From the NCBI GenBank assembly GCA_964019135.1, contig OZ025258.1, positions 34,603,202 to 34,667,201 of the forward strand: a stretch of 64,000 bases of DNA, in the 5' to 3' direction. A model generated the notes under the pieces. The model saw only the letters and a program-made list of their open reading frames with translations, was not told the DNA's origin and ran no database searches. The position numbers and the translations under genes are program-made. Origin of the DNA: Arenicola marina (taxonomy: Eukaryota; Annelida; Polychaeta; Arenicolidae). Within the stretch, counting starts at the first letter, position 1; each line of letters opens with the position of its first letter. Positions 32,871 to 45,214 of this stretch are shown piece by piece.

Positions 32871-34700
32871 TGTACTATGGCTCTATGGGCGCACATACAC
32901 ACACACACAGACTGTACTATGGCTCTATGGGCGCACATACACACACACACAGACTGTACTATGGCTCTATGGGCGCACATACACACACACACAGACTGTA
33001 CTATGGCTCTATGGGCGCACATACACACACACACAGACTGTACTATGGCTCTATGGGCGCACATACACACACACACAGACTGTACTATGGCTCTATGGGC
33101 GCACATACACACACACACAGACTGTACTATGGCTCTATGGGTGCACATACACACACACACAGACTGTACTATGGCTCTATGGGCGCACATACACACACAC
33201 ACAGACTGTACTATGGCTCTATGGGCGCACATACACACACACACAGACTGTACTATGGCTCTATGGGTGCACATACACACACACACAGACTGTACTATGG
33301 CTCTATGGGCGCACATACACACACACACAGACTGTACTATGGCTCTATGGGTGCACATACACACACACACAGACTGTACTATGGCTCTATGGGTGCACAT
33401 ACACACACACACAGACTGTACTATGGCTCTATGGGTGCACATACACACACACACAGACTGTACTATGGCTCTATGGGTGCACATACACACACACACAGAC
33501 TGTACTATGGCTCTATGGGCGCACATACACACACGCACAGACTGTACTATGGCTCTATGGGCGCACATACACACACACACAGACTGTACTATGGCTCTAT
33601 GGGTGCACATACACACACACACAGACTGTACTATGGCTCTATGGGTGCACATACACACACACACAGACTGTACTATGGCTCTATGGGCGCACATACACAC
33701 ACACACAGACTGTACTATGGCTCTATGGGCGCACATACACACACACACAGACTGTACTATGGCTCTATGGGTGCACATACACACACACACAGACTGTACT
33801 ATGGCTCTATGGGCGCACATACACACACACACAGACTGTACTATGGCTCTATGGGCGCACATACACACACACACAGACTGTACTATGGCTCTATGGGCGC
33901 ACATACACACACACACAGACTGTACTATGGCTCTATGGGCGCACATACACACACACACAGACTGTACTATGGCTCTATGGGTGCACATACACACACACAC
34001 AGACTGTACTATGGCTCTATGGGTGCACATACACACACACACAGACTGTACTATGGCTCTATGGGTGCACATACACACACACACAGACTGTACTATGGCT
34101 CTATGGGTGCACATACACACACACACAGACTGTACTATGGCTCTATGGGCGCACATACACACACACAGACTGTACTATGGCTCTATGGGCGCACATACAC
34201 ACACACACAGACTGTACTATGGCTCTATGGGCGCACATACACACACACACAGACTGTACTATGGCTCTATGGGTGCACATACACACACACACAGACTGTA
34301 CTATGGCTCTATGGGCGCACATACACACACACACAGACTGTACTATGGCTCTATGGGTGCACATACACACACACACAGACTGTACTATGGCTCTATGGGC
34401 GCACATACACACACACACAGACTGCACTATGGCTCTATGGGCGCACATACACACACACACAGACTGTACTATGGCTCTATGGGCGCACATACACACACAC
34501 ACAGACTGTACTATGGCTCTATGGGCGCACATACACACACACACAGACTGTACTATGGCTCTATGGGCGCACATACACACACACACAGACTGTACTATGG
34601 CTCTATGGGTGCACATACACACACACACAGACTGTACTATGGCTCTATGGGTGCACATACACACACACACAGACTGTACTATGGCTCTATGGGCACACAC
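32871..34700. repeat. 42-bp satellite, about 43 units, each containing a CA tract
   Basis: The unit is TGTACTATGGCTCTATGGGY plus GCACATAC and a short (AC)n ending CAGAC. Nearly all copies are identical apart from a C/T site in GGGYGC. One unit near 34150-34170 has lost a CA, which shifts the frame, and one near 33533 has ACGC. All three plus frames are long and open (14-residue repeats such as CTMALWAHIHTHTD). I read it as satellite, not coding. Confidence 0.98.
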
Positions 34701-37700
34701 GCACATATCATCATGGCATTGCTGCAACAAGCCACCATGTCTCCATATCACCATGGCAATACTGCAACATGTCACCATGTCCCCATATCACCATGGCATT
34801 ACTGCAACATGCCACCATGTCCTCATATCATCATGGCATTACTGCAACATGTCACCATGTCCCCATATCACCATGGCAATACTGCAACATGCCACCATGT
34901 CCCCATATCACCATGGCATTACTGCAACATGTCACCATGTCCCCATATCACCATGGCATTACTGCAACATGTCACCATGTGCCCATATCACCATGGCATT
35001 ACTGCAACATGCCACCATGTCTCCATATCACCATGGCAACACTGCCACATGCCACCATGTCCCCATATCAACATAGCAATACTGCAACATGTCACCATGT
35101 CCCCATATCACCATGGCATTACTGCAACATGCCACCACGTCCATATATCACCATGGCATTATTGCAACATGTCACCATATCCCCATATCCACATGGCATT
35201 ACTGCAACACGTCACCATGCCCCCATATCATCATGGCATTACTGCAACATGTCACCATGTCCCCATATCACCATGGCAATACTGCAACATGCCACCATGT
35301 CCCCATATCACCATGGCAATACCGCAACATGCCACCATTTCCCCATATCACAATGGCATTACTGCAACATGTCACCATGTCCCATATCACCATGGCCATA
35401 CTGCAACATGTCACCATGTCCCCATATCACCATGGAATTACTGCAACATGCCACCACGTCCACATATCACCATGGCATTACTGCGACATGCCACCATGTC
35501 CCATATTACCATGGCAATACTGCAACATGTCACCATGTCCCCATATCACCATGGCATTACTGCAACATGCCACCACGTCCACATATCACCATGGCATTAC
35601 TACAACATGTCACCATGCCCACATATAATCATGGCATTACTGCAACATGCCACTATGTCCCCACATCACCATGGCAATACCGCAACATGCCACCATGTCT
35701 CCATATCACCATGGCAATACTGCAACATGCCACTATGTCCTGACATCACCATGGCAATACCGCAACATGCCACCATGTCTCCATATCACCATGGCAATAC
35801 TGCCACATGCCACCATGTCCCATATCACCATGGCAATACTGCAACATGTCACCATGTCCCGATATCACCATGGCATTACTGCAACATGCCACCACGTCCA
35901 CATATCACCATGGCATTACTGCAACATGTCACCATGTCCCCTTATCATCATGGCATTACTGGAACATGTCACCATGTCCCCATATCACCATGGCAATACT
36001 GCAACATGCCACCATGTCCCCATATCACCATGGCATTACTGCAACATGTCACCATGTCCCCATATCACCAAGGTATTACTGCAACATGTCACCATGTCCC
36101 CATATCACCATGGCAATACTGCAACATGCCGCTATGTCCCCATATCACCATGGCAATACTGCAACATGCCGCTATGTCTCCATGGCAATAGTGCAACATT
36201 CCACCATGTCCCCATATCACCATTGCATTACTGCAACATGTCACCATGTCTCCATATCACCATGGCAATAGTGCAACATGCCACCATGTCCCCATATCAC
36301 CATTGCATTACTGCAACATGCCACCATGTCCCCATATCACCATGGCATTACTGCAACATGCCACCACGTCCACATATCACCATGGCATCACTGCAACATA
36401 CCACCACGTCCACATATCACCATGGCAATACTGCCACATGTCACCATGTCCCCATATCACCATGGCATTACTGCAACATGCCACCACGTCCACATATCAC
36501 CATGGCATTACTGCAACATGTCACCATGTCCTCATATCACCATGGCATTACTGCAACATGTCACTATGTCCCCACATCACCATGGCAATACCGCAACATG
36601 CCACCATGTCTCCATATCACCATGGCAATACTGCCACATGCCACCATGTCCCATATCACCATGGCAATACTGCAACATGTCACCATGTCCCCATATCACC
36701 ATGGCATTACTGCAACATGCCACCACGTCCACATATCACCATGGCATTACTGCAACATGTCACCATGTGCCCATATCATCATGGCATTACTGCAACATGC
36801 CACTATGTCCTGACATCACCATGGCAATACCGCAACATGCCACCATGTCTCCATATCACCATGGCAATACTGCCACATGCCACCATGTCCCATATCACCA
36901 TGGCAATACTGCAACATGTCACCATGTCCCCATATCACCATGGCACTACTGCAACATGTCACCATATCCCCATATCATCATGGCATTACTGCAACATGTC
37001 ACCATGTCCCCATATCACCATGGCAATACTGCAACATGCCACCATGTCCCCATATCACCGTGGCATTACTGCAACATGTCACCATGTCCCCATATCACCA
37101 TGGCATTACTGCAACATGTCACCATATCCCCATATCATCATGGCATTACTGCAACATGTCACCATGTCCCCATATCACCATGGCAATACTGCAACATGCC
37201 ACCATGTCCCCATATCACCGTGGCATTACTGCAACATGTCACCATGTCCACATATCACCATGGCATTACTGCAACATGTCACCATGTCCCCATATCACCA
37301 TGGCAATACTGCAACATGCCACTATGTTCCCATATCACCATGGCAATACTGCAACATGTCACCATGTCCCCATATCACCATGGCATTACTGCAACATGTC
37401 ACCACGTCCCCATATCACCATGGCAATACTGCAACATGCCACCATGTCCCCATATGACCATGGCATTACTGCAACATGTCACCATGTCCCCATATCACCA
37501 TGGCAATACTGCAACATGCCACTATGTCCCCATATCACCATGGCAATACTGCAACATGTCACCATGTCCCCATATCACCATGGCAATACTCCCACATGCC
37601 ACTATGTCCCCATATCACCATGGCATTACTGCAACATGCCACCATGTCCCCATATCACCATGGCATTACTGCAAAATGCCACTATGTCCCCATATCACCA

Positions 37701-39665
37701 TTGCATTACTGCAACATGTCACCATGTCCCCATATCACCATGGCAATACCGCAACATGCCACCATTTCCCCATATCACCATGGCATTACTGCAACATGTC
37801 ACCATGTCCCCATATCACCATGGCATTACTGCAACATGCCACTATGTCCCCACATCACCATGGCAATACTGCAACATGCCACCACGTCCACATATCACCA
37901 TGGCATCACTGCAACATGCCACCACGTCCACATATCACCATGGCATTACTGCAAAATGCCACCATGTCCCCATATCACCATGGCAATACCGCAACATGCC
38001 ACCATTTCCCCATATCACCATGGCATTACTGCAACATGTCACCATGTCCCCATATCACCATGGCATTACTGCAACATGCCACTCTGTCCCCACATCACCA
38101 TGGCAATACCGCAACATGCCACCATGTCTCCATATCACCATGGTATCACTGCCACATGCCACCATGTCCCCATATCACCATGGCAATAGTGCAACATGTC
38201 ACCATGTCCGCATATCACCATGGCATTACTGCAACATGCCACCATGTCCACATATCACCATGGCATTACTGCAACATGTCACCATGTCCCCATATCACCA
38301 TGGCATTACTGCAACATGTCACCATGTCCCCATATCACAATGGCAATACTGCAACATGCCACCATGTCCCCATATCACCATGGCATTACTGCAACATGCC
38401 ACCATGTCCCCATATCACCATGGCAATACCGCAACATGCCACCATTTCCCCATATCACCATGGCATTACTGCAACATGTCACCATGTCCCCATATCACCA
38501 TGGCATTACTGCAACATGTCACCATGTCCCCATATCACCATGGCATTACTGCAACATGCCACCACGTCCACATATCACCATGGCATTACTGCAACATGTC
38601 ACCATGTCCCCATATCATCATGGCATTACTGCAACATGTCACCATGTCCCCATATCACCATGGCAATACTGCCACATGCCACCATGTCCCATATCACCAT
38701 GGCAATACTGCAACATGTCACCATGTCCACATATCACCATGGCATTACTGCAACATGTCACCATGTCGCCATATCACCATGTCAATACTGCCACATGCCA
38801 CCATGTCCCCATATCACCATTGCAATACTGCAACATGTCACCATGTCCCCATATCACCATGGCATTACTGCAACATGTCACCATGTCCACATATCACCAT
38901 GGCATTACTGCAACATGTCACCATGTCGCCATATCACCATGTCAATACTGCCACATGCCACCATGTCCCCATATCACCATTGCAATACTGCAACATGTCA
39001 CCATGTCCCCATATCACCATTGCAATACTGCAACATGTCACCATGTCCACATATCACCATGGCATTACTGCAACATGTCACCATGTCGCCATATCACCAT
39101 GTCAATACTGCCACATGCCACCATGTCCCCATATCACCATTGCAATACTGCAACATGTCACCATGTCCCCATATCACCATGGCATTACTGCAACATGCCA
39201 CCACGTCCACATATCACCATGGCATTACTGCAACATGTCACCATGTCCCCATATCATCATGGCATTACTGCAACATGTCACCATGTCCCCATATCACCAT
39301 GGCAATACTGCAACATGCCAGCATGTCCCCATATCACTATGGCAATACTGCAACATGCCACTATGTCCCCATATCACCATGGCAATACTGCAACATGCCA
39401 CTATATCCCCGCATCACCATGGCAATAGTGCAACATGCCACTATGTCCCCATATCACCATGGCAATACTGCAACATGCCACCATGTTCCCATATCACCAT
39501 GGCAATACTGCAACATGCCACTATGTCCCCATATCACCATGGCAATACTGCAACATGCCACTATGTCCCCATATCACCATGGCAATACTGCAACATGCCA
39601 CCATGTCTCCATATCACCATGGCAATACTGCAACATGCCACCATGTGCCCATATCACCATGCGAC
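34701..39665. repeat. 40-bp satellite, about 124 units
   Basis: The unit is CATGGCATTACTGCAACATG then TCACCATGTCCCCATATCAC, with frequent C/T and A/T variants. It directly abuts the 42-bp satellite. Because 40 is not divisible by three, each plus frame cycles through all frames and repeats every 120 bp. All three are almost stop-free (up to 1140 codons). Occasional 39-bp units (near 35385, 35500, 35815, 36650, 36890, 38690) shift phase. Higher-order repeats of 160 bp are visible. The right edge decays gradually. Confidence 0.98.
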
Positions 39666-39689
39666 CATATGACCATGGCATTATGAGAA

Positions 39690-40295
39690 TATACCATTAG
39701 CAGCGCTTTGGCTGTCCTGTTGACAGTGCCAATACGTACGGAGCATCCTACCTCTGCACTCCCTCATAACCGCATCTCCCCACCTCCTACCATAGCCATG
39801 CTTTAAGGTACTCTATTCGTCTTTGTCTGCGGTGAAAGCCCCATTCTGACTTGGGCAATGAACATTAGCATACAGTAGCTCTGCATGAGACATTGGGGTG
39901 AGAGAGCGGTGGGGGGGGGGTGGACAAAGAGGTGAGGAGTGGTGGCACAGGGGCTGGGGGAGAGAGAGGGTAATGGGAAAGAGGAGAGGTGAGCGAGTAA
40001 ATGAAATAATGAAATGGGTGGTGGGAGACGGGGCATTGATGGGTGAGTCTGGCATGAGAGTGCTGGGTGGTGGTGGGGGGGGGGCGGAGCGGGGGGTACG
40101 GGGTGAGGAGTGAGCTTGACCTGTAGTGGGTGATGGGTAAGAGGTGAGGGGGTGGTGGTGGTGGTGGCTGCGGGGTGAAGAGTGAGGTTGACCTCTTGTG
40201 GGTGATGGGTGATGGGTGAAAGGTAATGGGGGGAGGGGGGGGTGGTGTGTGGAATCAGAAGTGAAATTGACCGGTCATACCGGGTGTGGGTCATG
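39690..40295. repeat. G-rich region with a ~75-bp repeat
   Basis: From about 39895 the plus strand is G-rich. Three related blocks (about 40098-40147, 40170-40223, 40245-40290) share GTGAG-TTGACC followed by TGGGTGATGGGT. Minus-strand Pro/Ser-rich frames are artefacts. Confidence 0.65.
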
Positions 40296-40619
40296 GAGGG
40301 GTGGGGAGATGAGCCAGGCCGTAAGCCAGCAGATCAGTCCCCATGGTGGCTTCTGTGACAAGGGTTTGAAGACACACTATGTCTGGTGAGTGTTTGTTGG
40401 AGGGATAACCTTGTGGACCCTCTTGTGTTACCATGTGGTCCCACGTCCGTCTCGCTATAGTTACCGACACTCACCACCGGAGTCCTCGACAGTCACTGCC
40501 CAGTCCAAGGCCGGACCATGAAACACACTCCCCATCCCCCACCCTGTCATCGCAGTACATTACTATATATGTTCCACTTTTTCGTGAGTAGAAATCGGGA
40601 TTTGCACTTGTGAATAGTG
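40296..40619. other. No recognisable feature
   Basis: Ordinary sequence before dispersed repeat copy B. Confidence 0.5.
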
Positions 40620-40620
40620 T

Positions 40621-41193
40621 AATATGGATAGGTGCTACCTAAAAATGCGACCGTATATTTATTAATTCAGATATTCCGAGGGGATACATCTAGATTAATA
40701 TTCAACATTAATCTCGCTTCGGCTTGCCATAAAGAATATCTTTGGCGGGATGACGTATGCCATGCACGTGCTTGTCATATTATTCGGTTGCTTAGGAACT
40801 CCCATAGTGACGTCATGTTTATAACATTTTGACGTCACAACTACTCACTATGACAGCAGCTGATGGGCGGTCACCAAGAGCACTCTGCTTGGCAACAGAC
40901 ATTGTCATTTAGCCCGTCGCTTATAAATTAACTTTAATTTGAAGTATACATCCAGTGTTAACATTGAATAATTTATTCGTTAATTGTGTGGGGCAGCTGA
41001 TTTAATTATTAAAGACATGACATAATAAGTTTCGACCTCTCTTTGCTTGAATACATTTATGTACAGCTGATATTTACTCCGAATCCGAAAATGTCTCATG
41101 GGGGCTGTTACGCGAAATGAAAGTCCTAAGCCTATGCTTGAAATGAAACTTTGAATACGCATGCATGTTACCTTAAGAGCTCGCTTGCGCTCG
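40621..41193 (+). repeat. Dispersed ~570-bp repeat, copy B
   Basis: Same-orientation homologue of 28317-28811. It retains an extra 80-odd bp (about 40868-40953) missing from copy A. It holds two intact TGACGTCA palindromes (near 40808 and 40831), of which only the second is conserved in copy A. No coding region is recognised. Confidence 0.88.
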
Positions 41194-41360
41194 TTATTAC
41201 AGATATTCCGTAGATATCTATGCATTGGTAAATGATATGCATCTACAATGCCATGTAGGAGGACATGGTATTATTTCTTGCTGCCATCTTCAACAATTTC
41301 TTCTCAATTTAGTTAATTTAATTCGTTCTATTTGAGCAAGACGTTCAGTCGGTATGATTA
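41194..41360. other. No recognisable feature
   Basis: AT-rich flank. Confidence 0.5.
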
Positions 41361-41364
41361 GCAT

Positions 41365-41450
41365 ATGTACCAGCGACAATATTTCAGATGCCCAGTGCTA
41401 CCCTTTGGAATGCTTACTTTGAGACGTTGGGTAGCTTTCAACGGCCTTAC
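41365..41450 (+). pseudogene. Possible LTR/DIRS-type reverse-transcriptase remnant
   Basis: A short frame reads YFRCPVLPFGMLTLRRW, resembling the V-x-P-F-G-L motif of Ty3/gypsy and DIRS reverse transcriptases. The surrounding translation shows nothing further. It may be chance. Confidence 0.2.
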
Positions 41451-41923
41451 ATCGCCTGAACATTGGACTCTCACAGGTTTACCTCGTGCGAAAAACTTAC
41501 TGAACCAAAATTGCTTCCCACGTCGTTGGAGCGGAATACAGATGAGCTTGGTGTGACGGGAGGTTCAGTATATGTGTCAGGAACGGGCCGATCGATTCCG
41601 CTTTTCCAGGAAAACATCATTAAAAAAGATGGAATATCGCCCACCGGTGTATATGGTATCCCTACGCCACACAGACTGATATGTTCCAAACATGCATGCC
41701 ATAATTTTGTCATTTTGTCACAATTAAGGAAAGGATCAAGAGCCACAATGGAATGGAGTAACCGTTGTTTCTCTGTCTTCCGTCTTCAAGGGCGGAATAG
41801 CAGACGACGTCTTCCCTGAGGATCCAATAATGCCATAGTTTCCAAGACAAAGTCTGCCGATGAGTAACTACAAGTGGTTCAATATATTATTTATGTTGGA
41901 ACGAGATCGGTTTCAGCGTCATG

Positions 41924-42147
41924 CAAAACATATGTGGCTGAATGTGACCTACACTTTCTTCAAAACATATGTGGCTGAATGTGACCTGCGCGTCCTTCAA
42001 AACATATGTGGCTGAATGTGACCTGCACGTCCGTCAAAACATATATGGCTGAATGTGACCTGCGCGTCCTTCAAAACATATGTGGCTGAATGTGACCTGC
42101 GCGTCCGTCAAAACATATATGGCTGAATGTGACCTGCGCGTCCTTCA
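41924..42147. repeat. 37-bp minisatellite, 6 units, with 74-bp alternation
   Basis: The unit is CAAAACATATGTGGCTGAAT then GTGACCTGCGCGTCCTT. From the second unit on, GTGG/ATGG and CCTT/CCGT variants alternate, giving a 74-bp higher-order period. Confidence 0.92.
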
Positions 42148-42204
42148 AATGTAGCTGAGGCTGGCCGTGGATCGCTAGAAATACAGATGGTTCTAACAGA
42201 TTGT

Positions 42205-42600
42205 TGATACTCAGAATCAGAATCAGAATCATTTTATGTGGTCAACCATTTACAAAGCAAACATGTAAAAGACACAATGAATAATACCAGAGAAACAGAA
42301 GAACATGTTGTTAGACACCCATTAAAGTTTTGGCAATCGCTGGCATGTCAACCACCTCCAATTAAACACTATATATACACATGTGAGATTCCCGAAGATT
42401 TGTTTCGACGTCGTTCGACAACACAAGTCACATTTATAAGTGGCAAAGTTTCACATATAATTGTAGTTGTTATGTACGTGAAAGGGTTGCTGCGTTTTTC
42501 GGCCCTTTTATATGAAGCCTTGTCGTCGCCTTGTTTGACACAGCGGTCAACCCACATTTGTCTTAGAGGAGAACCCACAGGTTGAAGTGCTCCTGGCTTA
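42205..42600 (-). mobile_element. Probable LINE/SINE 3' end with (TGATTC)n tail
   Basis: Read on the minus strand, GGTTGACCACATAAAATGAT runs into TTCTGATTCTGATTCTGA. A polyadenylation-like hexamer followed by a hexamer repeat is characteristic of retroposon tails. The upstream 350 bp have no recognisable domain and may be 3' UTR. Confidence 0.5.
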
Positions 42601-42609
42601 TGCATAGTT

Positions 42610-43310
42610 CAGTAACTTTCAAGGCCACTTCAGAAAATTTAAGTGCCATTCAACGCCAAAAGATCGGGATAGGGGTGAAGTCACGTGACAGCTTAGCCCG
42701 CTACTTCACAGAAGCGGTCTTCAAGGTCTTTGGTTGTCGTATAGTTAAGTTATACGCACCTACCAGTTTTTTTATCTCCCACTCCCATTTTTATATATGG
42801 CTCATCCCTTCATTCGCGATGCCTGTGGAGTAGGGGATCCGTATTTTAAGATGCAATCCAGCGGCACTTTTATGGCTGACGATGTGCATAAACAAATCTG
42901 AAAACTTCTGGACTTTCGACGGCTTAAACCTGAGACGAATCGTTCTTGTTAAGGTAGGGTACGCTAGGGAACGACAGGGCTAAAAGAGAGGCGTGCGGGA
43001 CGGGTGATGCGGCTGAAATGGTATTTTGGGTAAGGGTGAGCGTGCCATCACCCCTAGATGCGAAGTATGGCGGGTATTTTCCACTGCGGTAGGGATGGGT
43101 TGGTGAGAGGGGGATTCGGTGGGGGGTGGGGTTTGGTGGGGCACTCCCTCCTCACTGACCCCCCAACCTGCCCCCCTCAGCAGTGCACCTACCGGTGATG
43201 ACGGCCGAGGAAGTGAGGTATTCCAGCTATGCGCCTGACCCCCGCCGATCTTGTCACAGGACCTCTCCCTGATTTACGTGCATCAATTCTGTGAGTCTCC
43301 CTCCGTGTCT
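42610..43310. other. No gene seen
   Basis: Ordinary sequence becoming G-rich, then C-rich, toward 43100-43200. Confidence 0.5.
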
Positions 43311-43314
43311 CCAA

Positions 43315-43585
43315 CCAACCAACCGTACCCTTACTGCCACCCCCACCCCACCAACTCCCATACCTTACCCTAACACCCTAACCTCAACCAAACCCCAGCA
43401 GCCTGCCCCCCCCCCCCCCACCACCGCCGGAATACCACCCTCACCCTCACAACCTTTGTACATACCCCTATATATAGTACTACTGAGTAAACCTAGGCGC
43501 TGTCTATATGAATGGGGACCGGGCCATCTGTTCGGTGCTGGTGCTCCCAGCGAGATCACAATTCCCACATCTCTACACACCAAAC
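43315..43585. repeat. C-rich low-complexity tract
   Basis: CCCCACC-type repeats and a C13 run near 43406-43419. Confidence 0.7.
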
Positions 43586-43597
43586 CCGCCAACTCAA

Positions 43598-44256
43598 CAA
43601 AATCACCCCACCACCCTATCATCCCACCGTCCCATCACCCCATCACCCCACCGCCTCATCACCCCACCGCCCCATCACCCCACCGCCTCATCACCCCACC
43701 GCCCCATCACCCCACCGTCCCATCACCCCATCACCCCACCGTCCCATCATCACACCACCCCATCACCCAACCGCCCCATCACCCGACCACCCCACCGCCC
43801 CACCGCCCCATCACCCCACCACCCCATCACCCCACCACCCCATCACCCCACCGCCCCATCACCCCATCACCCCACCGCCCCATCACCCCACCGCCCCATC
43901 ACCCCACCGCCCCATCACCCCACCACCCCACCGCCCCACCGCCCCACCGCCCTATCACCCCATCACCCCACCGCCCCACCGCCCCACCGCCCTATCACCC
44001 CATCACCCCACCGCCCCATCACCCCACCGCCCCATCACCCCAACGCCCCATCACCCCACCGCCCCATCACCCCACCACCCCATCACCCCACCGCCCCATC
44101 ACCCCACCGCCCCATCAACCCACCGCCTCATCACCCCACCACCCACCGCCCCACCGCCTCACCGCCCCATCACCCCATCACCCCACCACCCCACCGCCCC
44201 ACCGCCCCATCACCCCACCGCCCCATCCCCCCATCACCCCACCGCCCCATCATCCG
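43598..44256. repeat. Irregular (CCCCACCGCCCCATCA)n array
   Basis: About 660 bp of mixed 7-9-bp units CCCCACC, GCCCCATC and ACCCCATC. It is open in all three plus frames as Pro/His/Thr-rich peptides, a consequence of composition. The minus strand is rich in GGGG runs and strongly quadruplex-prone. Confidence 0.95.
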
Positions 44257-44257
44257 A

Positions 44258-44448
44258 TGGTATCATTTTTTTTCTACGATCGACGAAAGGATTGTATCAG
44301 GGTTTTTTTCTGTGATCTAATCGTGTTGCAATAAATATGGTTTGAACAAATACAATATGTTCTTGCATTCGTTTAGCTTCGAACAATATTTATTTGAAAA
44401 GCAATAACAGGTTATCGAAAATTGGGATTCGGGGTTTGAAGAGCAATT
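44258..44448. other. No recognisable feature
   Basis: AT-rich spacer. Confidence 0.5.
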
Positions 44449-44449
44449 T

Positions 44450-44680
44450 CGACTGTAGGTGGGGGAGTGGGGCAGGGGGTGATCAATTGAGAATGACATA
44501 GACATTGTGGTAGTCTTGTTCCTCCCTGATCGGTTGAATGCTGAGTTGGGAAATAAACCTTCCGGGACAAGGACATTGAGTTCAGGTAAAACTTGCCTCT
44601 GGTGCAGGGGCCACAATTCCAACCCACGACCCGTTGATAAACAGCATCTGAGCTAGGGAGGTAGGCTTCCGTGTCAACAC
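44450..44680 (-). mobile_element. Probable tRNA-derived SINE remnant
   Basis: On the minus strand CCTCCCTAGCTCAGATGCTG fits a pol III A-box region. Some 30 nt later GTCGTGGGTTGGAATT resembles a B box. A non-tRNA body extends to about 44450. The head is diverged. Confidence 0.4.
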
Positions 44681-44692
44681 CAGATCGGTGGG

Positions 44693-44955
44693 ATGTCAAG
44701 ACCAGATGTGTCCCATGTCGAGACCAGATATATTACGTATCAAGACCAGATATATTTCGTGTCAGGACCAGATATATTCCGCGTCAAGACTAGATGTATT
44801 CCGTGTCAAGACCAGATATATCCTGTGTCAAGACCAGATATCCCGTGTCGAGACCAGGTATATTCCGCATCAATACTATATGGCGTGTCAATACCAGATA
44901 TATTGTCAAGACCAGATATATTCTGTGTCAAGACCAGATATATTCCGTGTCAAGA
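44693..44955. repeat. 22-bp minisatellite, about 12 units
   Basis: The unit is TATATTCCGTGTCAAGACCAGA with substitutions. One unit is shortened around 44895-44920. Confidence 0.92.
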
Positions 44956-45122
44956 GCTGATTATTTTTTATGTTTTCGATTTCTTTCTTTTTTAAATATC
45001 CTAGTATTGGCCTTGAGCTTTACTTCGCACATCCCCCAGGGCGCACAAGTCTTATTGTATCTGAGGAACACGATAATGCACATTATAATTAGGCGTACTC
45101 ATAGTGTGTAATAAACGACGGA

Positions 45123-45210
45123 ATGAATATGATGACGACAGGCGACTTCAATGCAACAGTTCTCGCCGCGGTGGCCGCTATGGATCGTCGCCTGGGGCTA
45201 CAGCGGGTCA
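45123..45210 (+). pseudogene. Possible endonuclease GDFN fragment
   Basis: After ATG the frame reads MTTGDFNATVLAAVAAMDRR (TGDFNA at about 45138-45155), which resembles the conserved GDFN active-site segment of APE-type endonuclease domains in non-LTR retrotransposons. The frame then runs into a C-rich low-complexity tract. No other domain motif is adjacent. Confidence 0.3.
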
Positions 45211-45214
45211 GGGA

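Noticed and set aside
32769..39700. Very long open frames (up to 1140 codons) rich in His, Thr and Pro
   Set aside because: They consist entirely of satellite units and are open in several overlapping frames. No start context, splice site or domain supports translation.
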